Source: JAGPCK01 sp041675505 (lineage in GTDB: Bacteria; Bacteroidota; Bacteroidia; UKL13-3). From it: 64,000 nucleotides of DNA. The stretch lies in NCBI GenBank assembly GCA_041675505.1, contig JBAYTR010000015.1:29122-93121 (forward strand). The letters run 5' to 3'. The notes under the pieces were generated by a model, which was given only the letters and a program-made list of their open reading frames with translations, was not told the origin of the DNA and made no database searches. Both the position numbers and the translations under genes were made by a program. This document shows, one piece after another, positions 28,951 to 36,776 of the stretch (the stretch's first letter is position 1; every line of letters starts with the position of its first letter).

Positions 28951-29886
28951 ATGAAAAAGAACCTTTACCTTACCTTCTTCCTGTTAATTTCGGGGTTGTG
29001 CAGTTTTGCTCAGGATTCGCTTATTGAGTGGGATCCGGCCGGTACGCGATTCAGCATGCAGTTGTTACCGTATTACATTGAAACCAACGGAGCCAATCAG
29101 GTGAATTTTGGTATGGGTGCTAAAGCAGATTATTATTTTCCCAAAGTATTGTCGTTACATGCAGGATTTAAGCAGGCCCTTTACGATTTGAATAACTACA
29201 ATGCCAACGTTAAAGGATTTAAGACCTCTGAAAATACCACCAACCTTTTTCAGCAGTTTGATTTTGGTGCGGGATTGTATTTTAATATTGACGGGAATAC
29301 AAATGCCAGAGTTTATGCCTGGCCCGGTACGGCTTACGTTGATCCGGTTGAAAAGGACACCCTGTACGACTATACCAAAGAAAAGTTACCCTGCAGAACC
29401 ATGATAGGTTTGCGCGGAGGTTTTTACCAATGGAGACAATCTGTAGATGCAATCAGCGCATCAAAGGGCACATTGGTTGCTAAGGACGGTTACGAGTTTA
29501 ATGACTCTATGGATCTTTACACTAACATCACTTCAAGCGGTTACTATGCCGGCATTTCCCTTTCCAAATTGGTAGATGTTTTTTATTATTCAGCTGAAGG
29601 CGAGCAAAAGAATGTATCTTTTATACGTAATCTGTACCTCGATATACTCTATGCACCCACTATCACCATTGATAACATTGTATTGAACGGTGTGTCGCAT
29701 GATATTACCGGAGTTGGTGGTTTGAGCAAGAAAAATATGGGTGGCAGAATTGTATACGAAAAAACAGGCACCCGCGATTTTCCCAAGCTGAATTTCTCTT
29801 ACCGCGTAGAAGCGGGTATCCGTCCGGGGCTGGCTGATAAAGGTTTTTACATTATGCAAACCATAGGATTGGGTTTTGCCCGTTAA
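28951..29886 (+). CDS. Outer-membrane beta-barrel-like protein, function unknown
   Basis: The 311-residue protein has a signal peptide (MKKNLYLTFFLLISGLCSFAQ) and a mature region of amphipathic strands: FSMQLLPYYIETNG, FGMGAKADYYFP, FDFGAGLYFNID, YRVEAGIRPGLADKGFYIMQTIGLGFAR at the end (given here only as a landmark), closing on an aromatic-rich strand. It looks like a medium-sized barrel. A TATCTTCG box lies at 28932-28939, 11 bases before the ATG, but no good -33 element is found at the right spacing. No function can be given. Confidence 0.7.
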   Translation: MKKNLYLTFFLLISGLCSFAQDSLIEWDPAGTRFSMQLLPYYIETNGANQVNFGMGAKADYYFPKVLSLHAGFKQALYDLNNYNANVKGFKTSENTTNLFQQFDFGAGLYFNIDGNTNARVYAWPGTAYVDPVEKDTLYDYTKEKLPCRTMIGLRGGFYQWRQSVDAISASKGTLVAKDGYEFNDSMDLYTNITSSGYYAGISLSKLVDVFYYSAEGEQKNVSFIRNLYLDILYAPTITIDNIVLNGVSHDITGVGGLSKKNMGGRIVYEKTGTRDFPKLNFSYRVEAGIRPGLADKGFYIMQTIGLGFAR

Positions 29887-29895
29887 TATTTTCCT

Positions 29896-29903
29896 TACCT
29901 TTG
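29896..29903 (+). promoter_or_regulatory. Promoter -7 box next to a start codon
   Basis: TACCTTTG is a perfect Bacteroidota -7 box and ends seven bases before the ATG at 29911. A TTTG lies at 29875-29878, 17 bases upstream, slightly closer than the usual 19-21. The leader would be very short or absent. Confidence 0.4.
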
Positions 29904-29910
29904 TGCACTT

Positions 29911-30447
29911 ATGGTAGTTACCCGCCTTCGTAATATTTTTATTGGCATCGGATTATTGATGCTGGCCGTTTTTCTGCTTTCACTTTTTTTTGAGCGCACT
30001 TATTTGGTTAAACGCGAAGTGACCATATCAGTAGCACCCGCAAAGGTTTTCCCGCTCATAAATACACCGGCTTTGTGGGACGAATGGATGAGTTGGGGTG
30101 CGCCCGACAGTTCTTATACATATATTTTTATGGGGCCTCCTTCCGGCCGCTTTGCCAAAAAAATTATGAAAGGTCCGCAGGTAGATATAGTTTTCAAAAT
30201 CATACAAAGTCGTAAGGATACAGCTATTCGTTATGAAATTTCTACAGCTGATGTGGAGTTTACCACTGACGGGGACATTCTGCTTTCTCCGGTTCCCAAT
30301 GGCACCTTGGTGAGTTGGATTGACTCAGGTGATGTGGGCTACAATGTTTTTGCCCGCTTTAGTCTGAAGGGTATTCAGCAACGCATAGGTGATGATATGG
30401 ACCAGAGTTTGTTGCGGCTCAAAAACGTGGCTGAGCAAGCCCGCTGA
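29911..30447 (+). CDS. Membrane-anchored SRPBCC (START-like) protein
   Basis: The 178-residue protein has one N-terminal membrane helix (residues 8-27, IFIGIGLLMLAVFLLSLFF) and a SRPBCC/polyketide-cyclase-like domain after it: KREVTISVAPAKVFPLINTP, LWDEWMSWG, and the closing long helix GDDMDQSLLRLKNVAEQ. These domains bind hydrophobic ligands in a deep cavity; no catalytic residues are implied. It lies between a barrel gene and purH, with 76 bases before purH. The ligand is unknown. Confidence 0.85.
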   Translation: MVVTRLRNIFIGIGLLMLAVFLLSLFFERTYLVKREVTISVAPAKVFPLINTPALWDEWMSWGAPDSSYTYIFMGPPSGRFAKKIMKGPQVDIVFKIIQSRKDTAIRYEISTADVEFTTDGDILLSPVPNGTLVSWIDSGDVGYNVFARFSLKGIQQRIGDDMDQSLLRLKNVAEQAR

Positions 30448-30523
30448 TAATCGTAAAAATTCTGACTTTTTTCGTTTCCCTTTCTGTGTAAAGGGTTAGT
30501 TTTGCCGCTTATTTCAACAGAGT

Positions 30524-32047
30524 ATGAGCGAGACTAAAAAAATTACCAACGCCTTAATTTCAGTTTTCTATAAAGATGGTTTAGAGCCTGTTGTGAAAGA
30601 GTTGCACCGTTTGGGTGTTACAATTTATTCTACCGGAGGAACACAGGAGTTTATAGAGAAGTTGGGTATTCCGGTAATTGCCGTAGAGTCTCTTACAGGA
30701 TATCCTTCTATTTTGGGCGGAAGAGTAAAAACATTGCACCCTAAAGTTTTTGGTGGTATTCTGGCCCGAAGAGAAAATGCTTCTGATATTTCAGAGGCTG
30801 CTCAGTTTGAAATTCCAATGCTTGATTTGGTGATTGTTGATTTATATCCGTTTGAGGAGACAGTAAAGTCAACCACAGATGAAAGCGCTATCATTGAGAA
30901 AATTGACATTGGCGGAGTATCACTCATTCGTGCCACTGCAAAAAATCACCGCGACACCATTATTGTTGCGCACAAAAATGACTACGCATTTTTGCTCAAC
31001 CTGCTGCAAACTAAAAACGGCAGTAGCATGGATGACAGGAGAGAATTGGCCCGCAGAGCATTTAACGTTACGTCACACTACGATACACATATTTTCAACT
31101 ACTTTAACGGAAACCGCACCGACAGTTTTAAAGAAAGCATACTCACGGGTACTACTTTGCGGTACGGTGAAAACCCGCACCAGAAAGGAGTTTTTTACGG
31201 AGATTTAAGTGAAGTGTTTGACCAGCTGCACGGCAAAGAGTTGTCGTACAACAACCTGGTTGATGCGGAAGCGGCACTACAGCTTTCGGCTGAATTCACC
31301 CAACCCGCCTTTGCCATTATCAAACATACCAACCCCTGTGGTGTAGCAGAGCGCGATACCTTGTTGCAAGCCTGGAATGATGCATTAGCCGGTGATCCGG
31401 TTTCAGCATTTGGCGGTGTGATTGCCTCTAATCGGGTTATTGATGAGGCCACCGCAAAGGCAATGGACAGCCTATTTTTTGAACTACTCATTGCCCCGGG
31501 TTATGATGCCGCAGCTTTAGAAATACTGAAATCAAAAAAGAACCGCGTTTTGCTGGTACAGAAAAAAACTGATTTTGGTAAGATGCAGTTTAAATCCTTG
31601 CTTAACGGTGTGCTGGCACAGGACAAAGACAGCATGCAGGAAAAAGCAGGTGATTTAGTTTGTAAGACCCAAACACAACCTACCTCATCAGCACAGGTTG
31701 ACGATTTGCTCTTTGCCGCTAAGCTGGTGAAGAATGCAAAATCCAACACCATTGTACTGGCCAAAAACAATCAGTTAATCGGCATAGGTTGCGGACATAC
31801 TTCCCGAATTGACGCATTACACCATGCTATAAAAAAAGCGGCTGAATTCGGGTTTGATTTGAACGGTGCTGTAATGGCTTCGGATGCGTTTTTCCCTTTC
31901 CCTGATTGTGTGGAAGTAGCGCATAAGGCAGGGATTAAAGCAGTGATTCAACCCGGTGGTTCTATCAAAGATCAGTTGAGTATTGATTACTGCAATGCAC
32001 ACGGTTTAGCTATGGTATTCACCGGCATTCGTCATTTCAAACACTAA
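30524..32047 (+). CDS. purH: Bifunctional AICAR transformylase / IMP cyclohydrolase PurH
   Basis: PurH performs the last two steps of IMP synthesis: formylation of AICAR with 10-formyl-THF, then ring closure. The IMP cyclohydrolase (MGS-like) domain covers about 1-150, with YSTGGTQEFIEKLGIPV, GGRVKTLHPKVFGGIL and IGGVSLIRATAKN. The transformylase domain covers 150-507, with LRYGENPHQKG, AIIKHTNPCG (catalytic Lys-His), DPVSAFGGVIASNR and SDAFFPFPD near the end. At 507 residues it has normal length. A TAGTTTTG -7-like box lies at 30497-30504. purN lies elsewhere in the window, not in one operon with it. Confidence 0.97.
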   Translation: MSETKKITNALISVFYKDGLEPVVKELHRLGVTIYSTGGTQEFIEKLGIPVIAVESLTGYPSILGGRVKTLHPKVFGGILARRENASDISEAAQFEIPMLDLVIVDLYPFEETVKSTTDESAIIEKIDIGGVSLIRATAKNHRDTIIVAHKNDYAFLLNLLQTKNGSSMDDRRELARRAFNVTSHYDTHIFNYFNGNRTDSFKESILTGTTLRYGENPHQKGVFYGDLSEVFDQLHGKELSYNNLVDAEAALQLSAEFTQPAFAIIKHTNPCGVAERDTLLQAWNDALAGDPVSAFGGVIASNRVIDEATAKAMDSLFFELLIAPGYDAAALEILKSKKNRVLLVQKKTDFGKMQFKSLLNGVLAQDKDSMQEKAGDLVCKTQTQPTSSAQVDDLLFAAKLVKNAKSNTIVLAKNNQLIGIGCGHTSRIDALHHAIKKAAEFGFDLNGAVMASDAFFPFPDCVEVAHKAGIKAVIQPGGSIKDQLSIDYCNAHGLAMVFTGIRHFKH

Positions 32048-32054
32048 TTCATAG

Positions 32055-32348
32055 TTAAGAATTATCTGTATTCAGATAACTTTTTAGTGCTTTCACATAG
32101 TTCTCAAAAGCAGTTATGCCTTTGGGTGTTATTTTACATGTAGTAAGCGGATACTTCCCTTTAAATCCTTTTGTTACTTCAATGTAGCCGGCCTGTTGCA
32201 GTTTTTCAATCTGCACACTCAGGTTGCCTGCTGTGGCCGCAGTTTTTTCTTTAAGGTAGCCAAACTCAGCCTCTTTAACAGCAATGAGTAGTGATACAAT
32301 GGCCAGCCTGAGTTGCGAGTGAAGAAGCGGATCGAGGTCTTTAAACAT
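32055..32348 (-). CDS. Winged-helix transcriptional regulator (HTH_34 type)
   Basis: The 97-residue protein is a compact winged helix: LRLAIVSLLIAVKEAEFGYLKE (helices 1-2), the recognition unit ATAGNLSVQIEKLQQAGYIEVTKG, the wing KGKYPLTTCKITPKG and a final dimer helix. It matches the small ArsR/MarR-like regulators that pair with a membrane protein in Bacteroidota. Its ATG lies inside the end of the membrane-protein gene (eight-base overlap), so the two form one operon and the regulator may control it. The signal is unknown. Confidence 0.85.
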   Translation of the reverse strand: MFKDLDPLLHSQLRLAIVSLLIAVKEAEFGYLKEKTAATAGNLSVQIEKLQQAGYIEVTKGFKGKYPLTTCKITPKGITAFENYVKALKSYLNTDNS

Positions 32349-32970
32349 GCTTGGCTAGTCTGTTATTTAATAAATGGCCGGGAATAATGAAGCCTCCCAT
32401 AACCCCGATGGCAATGAGTAACAGATGTACTTCTGTACCCCTTCCCAATGCCTGTGCTATAAACGACTCTGGTAATTGTTTGGCTATTTCGGGATAGATA
32501 AAACCAATCAGCGCACAAGTCCAGTTGAGTATTCCACCCCATTTCAAGGGCTTGAATTTTAATAACCCGCCAGATACAAATAACCAAATCGCATACACCA
32601 CCATAATGGTGGGATAGAAAGCTTTCCATTGCGCTCCTACAGGCATTGCAAAACAGATTACAAACATGGAAATACTGAATGCTTTTATCACCTCGTTCAT
32701 GCTTTCTGATACATACGTTTTTACCTCTACTTCTTTTTTCTTTTCACGCATGCCGTATATCATGGTTACTATACCGCCCAATGGCATCAGTATCATCCAG
32801 GGTAATCCGTGTATTTCAAATGTTGTAAAACCAATGATATATAAATCGGCAAGCGCAGCAATAAATACCAACCAGCCCCAGAAATAATAATAAAAACCGT
32901 TGTCTCTTATTTCTTCTTTTGTTTTGCTGATCATTTCTTCAATCAGCAGGATAGCGTCTTTTTCATTCAT
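32341..32970 (-). CDS. Integral membrane protein co-transcribed with a regulator
   Basis: The 209-residue protein has an N-terminal amphipathic helix (MNEKDAILLIEEMISKTKEEI) and about five or six hydrophobic segments: YYFWGWLVFIAALADLYIIGF, LPWMILMPLGGIVTMIYGM, a long cytosolic loop rich in Lys/Glu, ISMFVICFAMPVGAQ, TIMVVYAIWLFVSGGL, ILNWTCALIGFIYP and the C-terminal LLLIAIGVMGGFIIP. No transporter or enzyme motif is visible. It overlaps the winged-helix gene, a pair found in many Bacteroidota. Confidence 0.75.
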   Translation of the reverse strand: MNEKDAILLIEEMISKTKEEIRDNGFYYYFWGWLVFIAALADLYIIGFTTFEIHGLPWMILMPLGGIVTMIYGMREKKKEVEVKTYVSESMNEVIKAFSISMFVICFAMPVGAQWKAFYPTIMVVYAIWLFVSGGLLKFKPLKWGGILNWTCALIGFIYPEIAKQLPESFIAQALGRGTEVHLLLIAIGVMGGFIIPGHLLNNRLAKHV

Positions 32971-32984
32971 AACATTAAAAGTTT

Positions 32985-33019
32985 TGCAACGGATTTTGCT
33001 TTAGACAAAATCCGTTGCA
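32985..33019 (-). terminator. 14-bp perfect hairpin after the T9SS cargo gene
   Basis: TGCAACGGATTTTG (32985-32998) and its exact complement at 33006-33019 form a perfect 14-bp stem with a seven-base loop, five bases after the stop of the gene at 33024. In the direction of that gene it is followed by AAACTTTTAATG. It probably ends that transcript. Confidence 0.7.
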
Positions 33020-33023
33020 GGTT

Positions 33024-33938
33024 TTATTTCTTAATTACAATTCTGTGTTTTGTGGTACTTTTATCTGCATGGTGAAGCACTACAATATACACACCTTCTT
33101 TTAATCCTTCACAGTCAACATTTATTTCTGATGTTTCTGCTTTTACACTTTTCACTACTTCTGCCTTCACATTGTATAGCTCTATCAGGTCCACCGTTTT
33201 TTCAGCATAAATGTTAAAACTTTCTTTTGCAGGGTTAGGGTAGATCTTAATTAGTTGTGCTGCATTTATGTGTTTTACTGAGGTGTGTTGGTAACTGAAG
33301 CTGATGTCGTCCAGGTATAGTTTACTTCCTACTACGGGGTCAAAACCGTTTATGCTGGAGGAGAATAATACAGCTAAAGAATCAGGAGTGTAATTGCTGC
33401 GGTAGTTAATAGTTACTTCTGCCTGCACATATTGACTGATGGTTTGATGGTTTTCCCAGTCAGCATAGCCTACAGTATCTCTTTGTAAAGTTGTAGTGTT
33501 CCATCGGGTCAGGAGTAAGGTCATGGCGTTTGTGTCTCCGGTCATGGGGTTGGCTTTGAAGAAAAATTTCAACGACACCGGCCGCGAACTGAACGGGATA
33601 AGGTTACGCTCCATTACTGGTTCCCATTGTTCAGTCAGAATAAGGTTGGTGGTCAATAAACCGGGAGTGTTGGACATGGTACCCGATTTGGTTTCGAGCA
33701 ATACTGCTGATGTGCCGCTGTGAGCATCTCCAGTTTTAAGTGTGGTTTGCGGGTAACTGACCAGTGACAGTATGTTCAGCGAGAACCAACCCTGCGGCTC
33801 CTGGAAGGTGATGCCGTTACTTGTTTTCTGTAGCCAGTTTTCCAGTCCACCATTGATGGGTTGTTCCTGCGCTTGTGCACCCAGCCACAACCCGGTTGTG
33901 ACCATTAGTGCGAATAATTTTGTACGTTTATTAGACAT
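33024..33938 (-). CDS. T9SS-secreted protein with type A sorting domain
   Basis: The 304-residue protein has a signal peptide (ending LWLGAQAQ), a jelly-roll-like body (about 25-225: NGGLENW at the start, SLKFFFKANPMTGDTNAM, and SKLYLDDISFSY at the end) typical of carbohydrate-binding or PCMD-like modules, and a type A C-terminal sorting domain from about 232 (IKIYPNPAKESFNIYAEK to the final HRIVIKK). The cargo is exported by the type IX system and attached to the surface. The function is unknown. A TACATTTG -7-like box lies at 33965-33972 (minus strand), and the transposon ends 75 bases beyond it. Confidence 0.88.
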   Translation of the reverse strand: MSNKRTKLFALMVTTGLWLGAQAQEQPINGGLENWLQKTSNGITFQEPQGWFSLNILSLVSYPQTTLKTGDAHSGTSAVLLETKSGTMSNTPGLLTTNLILTEQWEPVMERNLIPFSSRPVSLKFFFKANPMTGDTNAMTLLLTRWNTTTLQRDTVGYADWENHQTISQYVQAEVTINYRSNYTPDSLAVLFSSSINGFDPVVGSKLYLDDISFSYQHTSVKHINAAQLIKIYPNPAKESFNIYAEKTVDLIELYNVKAEVVKSVKAETSEINVDCEGLKEGVYIVVLHHADKSTTKHRIVIKK

Positions 33939-34038
33939 GGATTTGAAACATTTGATTTGCGATACAAATGTAAAGTAGTTTATATTATAAACTGAAATTT
34001 ATTTTCAAAGTTTAGTATTAAAGTACTGAAAATAAGTC

Positions 34039-34046
34039 TGATAAAT
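34039..34046. repeat. Left copy of the 8-bp target site duplication
   Basis: TGATAAAT directly abuts the left terminal repeat and is identical to the 8 bases beyond the right repeat at 36777-36784. IS1595-family elements usually make 8-bp duplications. Confidence 0.9.
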
Positions 34047-34071
34047 GGTAATTATATACTTGACAGACCCA
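34047..34071 (+). repeat. Left terminal inverted repeat of the transposon
   Basis: The 25-base end begins GGTAATTATATAC and matches the complement of the right end at 24 of 25 positions; the one change is T/C at position 6. Confidence 0.93.
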
Positions 34072-34081
34072 TAATTGAGGG

Positions 34082-34621
34082 TCAGAACTTTACACCGTAA
34101 GCGGCAAGTTCTCTTCTTATGTCCTTAATTACCCCAAAATACACACCTTGAATTTTAAGCAGGTCTTTGGGTTTTATGGTTAGCAGGTCGGCAACGGTTT
34201 CAAACTTTAGGAACTTCATAACCTTCATGGTGCGTACGGTTATGTCTAAGTCCTCTAACCGTAGTTTTAAAACAGATTGTAGGTGTTCAGATGGTTCAGG
34301 CTTTTTGTGGAGTTTAGCAAGTTGCTGGGTTAGGTTATAGTTTACCTCTTTAAGTGTTTCATAGTGTTTATATTTCTCAAAGAAGTACTCTATTGAGGAT
34401 ATTATGTGCATTAAAGAGGTCTTGTATATCTGTTCTACGCGCTGTGTCGTTATTCCTATGTCTTTCGCTACTGCATCGTATGTATGTCTGAATAATAGTA
34501 TCCGTTTTAAAACTTCACCGTTACGCTCGTCAATATTGAACAGGTTCAAACGCTCATCAAGAGTAATGAGGTTCATTAAAAGGACTTGGTCAGACTTATG
34601 TAGGAATTTCAGGTCAGTCAC
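34082..34621 (-). CDS. Regulator-like protein: HTH plus RNA-polymerase-alpha-CTD-like domain
   Basis: The 179-residue protein has an N-terminal helical part with a sigma-region-4-like helix-turn-helix at about 46-68 (HTYDAVAKDIGITTQRVEQI), a coiled-coil-like stretch (75-105), and a C-terminal 60 residues (117-178) that read like the alpha subunit CTD: LRLEDLDITVRTMKVMKFLK, ETVADLLTIKPKDLLKIQGV and a final helix RRELAAYG. The alpha CTD binds UP-element DNA and activators. The start is GTG (34619-34621), one base after the stop of the small upstream ORF (TAATGTG), so coupling is likely. It ends ten bases inside the left terminal repeat. Both similarities are by eye. Confidence 0.7.
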   Translation of the reverse strand: MTDLKFLHKSDQVLLMNLITLDERLNLFNIDERNGEVLKRILLFRHTYDAVAKDIGITTQRVEQIYKTSLMHIISSIEYFFEKYKHYETLKEVNYNLTQQLAKLHKKPEPSEHLQSVLKLRLEDLDITVRTMKVMKFLKFETVADLLTIKPKDLLKIQGVYFGVIKDIRRELAAYGVKF

Positions 34622-34622
34622 A

Positions 34623-34760
34623 TTAGTGCTTTTTTAGTGGCATGGGTTTAACCCTTACAATGCGTTGTATTACCTCTCCAAAGCTGGGTTTTTGCTCTTG
34701 CTCTGTATCGGGTTTCTTTTTTTCGCCTGACTTGGGTTTTGGAACTATTTTTTTTGACAT
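34623..34760 (-). CDS. Small basic protein of the transposon
   Basis: A 45-codon ORF begins with ATG (complement of 34758-34760) and ends with TAA at 34623-34625, one base before the GTG of the regulator-like gene. The product starts MSKKIVPKPKSGEKKKP and ends VRVKPMPLKKH; about a quarter of it is Lys, with a charged disordered first half and a short helix-like EVIQRIVRVK. A good -7 box lies four bases before the ATG. Its position as the first ORF of a two-gene operon supports it as a gene; no function is known. Confidence 0.6.
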   Translation of the reverse strand: MSKKIVPKPKSGEKKKPDTEQEQKPSFGEVIQRIVRVKPMPLKKH

Positions 34761-34764
34761 AATA

Positions 34765-34772
34765 CAAAGTTA
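34765..34772 (-). promoter_or_regulatory. -7 box of the passenger regulator operon
   Basis: On the minus strand TAACTTTG matches TAnnTTTG exactly and ends four bases before the ATG of the 45-residue ORF, suggesting a leaderless transcript. No TTTG is found at the -33 distance. Confidence 0.4.
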
Positions 34773-34810
34773 CCGAAAGTTTATATATTGCCGTTCTAAA
34801 TTATATCCCA

Positions 34811-35323
34811 GTGAAAACATTCTGCATAAATTCATCTATTGAAATAGAGGTAAGTTATAATACTAAATCCAAAACAAGAGCAAGATTATATGAACACATT
34901 ACAGAGTATCTAAAAGATGTTAGCCGTTACCTACATGGTAGGCCAGAGTCTTCTTCGGTGTCAACAGACACTGTTTTACATTTTGTTAAAAGTCAAATAT
35001 CAAACCTCAATTCGCAAATACAGGAATTTGATGGTATTGAAAATATTGCACAAGCAGACCTAAACAGAAAGGTCAAAAACTGTAAGATAAATAAAGACTC
35101 TTTAAGTATAGAATCAAACCTGATTGATATATTTGACTTCAGGCTTAATCACCAAACTAATATAATAATAAACTACGAATCCGTTGTTTACGCAGTAGAG
35201 TCAGAAGACGTTGATAAAAGCGGAAATACATTATTAGTTTGTTATCAGAAAAAAGAGCCATTTGAAAGTAGAATACAAATACCTAAAAACTCGAACGTCC
35301 CCTATCATTTGCGTTCAATGTAG
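34811..35323 (+). CDS. Passenger protein of unknown function
   Basis: The 170-residue ORF starts at GTG 34811, the only starter before residue 30. It is mostly helical in the first half (SKTRARLYEHITEYLKDVSR, VLHFVKSQISNLNSQIQEF) and strand-rich in the second (TNIIINYESVVYAVESEDV, LLVCYQKKEPFESRIQIP). It has no signal peptide or membrane segment. I recognise no family. It is divergent from the small-protein/regulator operon (50-base gap) and its last 41 bases overlap the 3' end of the convergent 106-residue gene, which is unusual if both are made. Confidence 0.55.
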   Translation: MKTFCINSSIEIEVSYNTKSKTRARLYEHITEYLKDVSRYLHGRPESSSVSTDTVLHFVKSQISNLNSQIQEFDGIENIAQADLNRKVKNCKINKDSLSIESNLIDIFDFRLNHQTNIIINYESVVYAVESEDVDKSGNTLLVCYQKKEPFESRIQIPKNSNVPYHLRSM

Positions 35324-35603
35324 TGTCGAAATCTCCATTAACTAAACAACCTGTAAAGTATTCAATCATTGAGTCAACAATGTATGTGGCGAACTTAACG
35401 TCAAACTTCTCCCAATTTACGACAGCATAAGCCAACTCAAAAGGGGGTTGTTGTTGAAAGTCTATTGAACACGCTTTTAAATTACCCGAATTTTTTAACC
35501 TTCGTAAGTAGTCTATTATTATGACAGTCCTTTTTATATTAGACAATTCCCCATTTGGGGAATAGATTGTATCCAATTCTGATTCTTCTACGGTGGTATT
35601 CAT
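35283..35603 (-). CDS. Passenger protein of unknown function
   Basis: The 106-residue ORF starts with ATG and has an Asp/Glu-rich beginning (MNTTVEESELDTIYSPNGEL), a central helix KRTVIIIDYLRRLKNSG, a strand pair (FELAYAVVNWEKFDVKFATYI) and a polar tail. No known motif is recognised. It follows the transposase gene on the same strand after a 139-base A+T-rich gap and overlaps the convergent 170-residue gene by 41 bases. It could be a small regulator or accessory protein of the element, but nothing shows this. Confidence 0.5.
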   Translation of the reverse strand: MNTTVEESELDTIYSPNGELSNIKRTVIIIDYLRRLKNSGNLKACSIDFQQQPPFELAYAVVNWEKFDVKFATYIVDSMIEYFTGCLVNGDFDTTLNANDRGRSSF

Positions 35604-35741
35604 ATTTATACTTATTAATCCAAACTCTTATATATGCAAATATAAACATATATTCATATTTATCAAAACAAACAAAACACATTAATTCAATCTTAAAATA
35701 AACCTGTATGATGTTCTACTGAGTCAACCCAAAAATAGACT

Positions 35742-36711
35742 TTATTTCCCTTGCTTTCCTATCAGAGTTATATACTCCAAATTCCCTACATTCGACTGTA
35801 ACAGGAGTAAATCAAACCTGTCACTTTCACTCATTTTCCTGTTATTGAACCTGTAAGCGAACTCCTCCAAATAACGCTGTAAGTGCTTCTTACTTGTGAA
35901 GTGATAAATACCCAAAATCCCCCGTTTTAATAGCGACCAAAAGTTTTCAATTGTGTTCGTGTATATCCCCGACTACATATTGTTTGGCTGCGTGTTTAAT
36001 GGTATCGTGCGAAAACCCTGACTTGCCTAAATCTTGATATGCGTACCATTCATCAGAAACCACCCTTGCAAACTCTTTTACGTTCTGAATGATTATAGGC
36101 TGTAATGTGTTCTTTTTGGTGTTATCAACGTGCTTTGCAATAACGTTTCCTTTGCGCTCAATCATTCCAAAGACCGCTTTAGGCTCTTCACCTACCTTGT
36201 TGCTCTTATAGCCCCCTAATCCGTTCTTACCGCCTCTTTTGCTCTTGTGCTTATTCTTTTCCTTGCCCTGTAAGAATGTTTCATCAACTTCTACAATGTT
36301 CTCCAAAGGTTTTTTATAGTCTTCGTTCTCCATGCCGAACCTTAAACGGTGCAACATGAACCATGCACTTTTTTGAGTAACCTTTATATCTTTTGCCAAT
36401 TGCATTGAACTTATGCCTTTTGAGTGTGATGTAAACAGGTAGATAGCAGGAAACCACTTAACCAACGGTATTTTGCTGTCCTGAAATATTGTACCAACCC
36501 GAACCGTGAACTTTTTACGGCACGCACCACACTTGTAATAAATACCGTCTGAGAATGCGTAAACATTATTGTCATTATTGCAATGTGGGCAAACAGGCTT
36601 GTCACCCCAACGCTTTGCAGCTATATACCGTGAGCACTTCTCCTCTGTGTTGAACGTGGTTATTAAGTCAATCAGATTCGTGAACTTTTCTATACTTTCC
36701 ATGTCTTCCAT
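35742..36711 (-). pseudogene. IS1595-type transposase, frameshifted
   Basis: The start is the ATG at 36709-36711. The N-terminus has a zinc ribbon (CPHCNN ... CGACRKKF), then the ISXO2-like DDE domain with the first Asp in NIVEVDETFLQG and the second in VVSDEWYAYQ. The frame then reads VVGDIHEHN and stops at 35947. In another frame the family C-terminus continues without break: T-N-T-I-E-N-F-W-S-L-L-K-R-G, then YHFTSKKHLQRYLEEFAYRF, ending at TAA 35742-35744. Comparison with the usual GDxHTNTIE suggests loss of one AC unit from CACACG at about 35958-35962. The third catalytic position is in the lost part, so the truncated protein should be inactive. Confidence 0.88.
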
Positions 36712-36751
36712 GTCGTTTGTATTTCTCGGGTACAAACTTACAACATTTATT

Positions 36752-36776
36752 TGGGTCTGTCAAGTATATAGTTACC
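36752..36776 (-). repeat. Right terminal inverted repeat of the transposon
   Basis: The 25-base end reads TGGGTCTGTCAAGTATATAG and on to GTTACC at the border; its complement matches the left repeat at 24 of 25 bases. Confidence 0.93.

Larger units (their letters stand above)
34047..36776. mobile_element. IS1595-type transposon with passenger genes
   Basis: This 2,730-bp unit is bounded by 25-bp inverted repeats (24/25 identical) and a perfect 8-bp target duplication, so both ends are exact. At the right end it carries an IS1595-type transposase on the minus strand, and between it and the left end four ORFs with no role in transposition that I can see: a 106-residue protein, a 170-residue protein, a 45-residue basic protein and a 179-residue regulator-like protein. 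IS1595-group elements are known to carry passengers. The content is visibly richer in A+T than the flanks. It sits between the T9SS cargo gene and the DUF4833 gene, two bases past the stop of the latter, breaking no gene. The transposase is frameshifted, so it is now probably immobile unless helped in trans. Confidence 0.92.

Noticed and set aside
34047..34071. TTGACA in the terminal repeats as a sigma-70 type -35 box
   Set aside because: Bacteroidota use TTTG/TAnnTTTG promoters, and no suitable -7 box follows at the right distance.
35947..35962. Programmed ribosomal frameshift in the transposase
   Set aside because: There is no slippery heptamer or poly-A run at the site, and the shift falls late, within the catalytic core; a deletion of AC is simpler.
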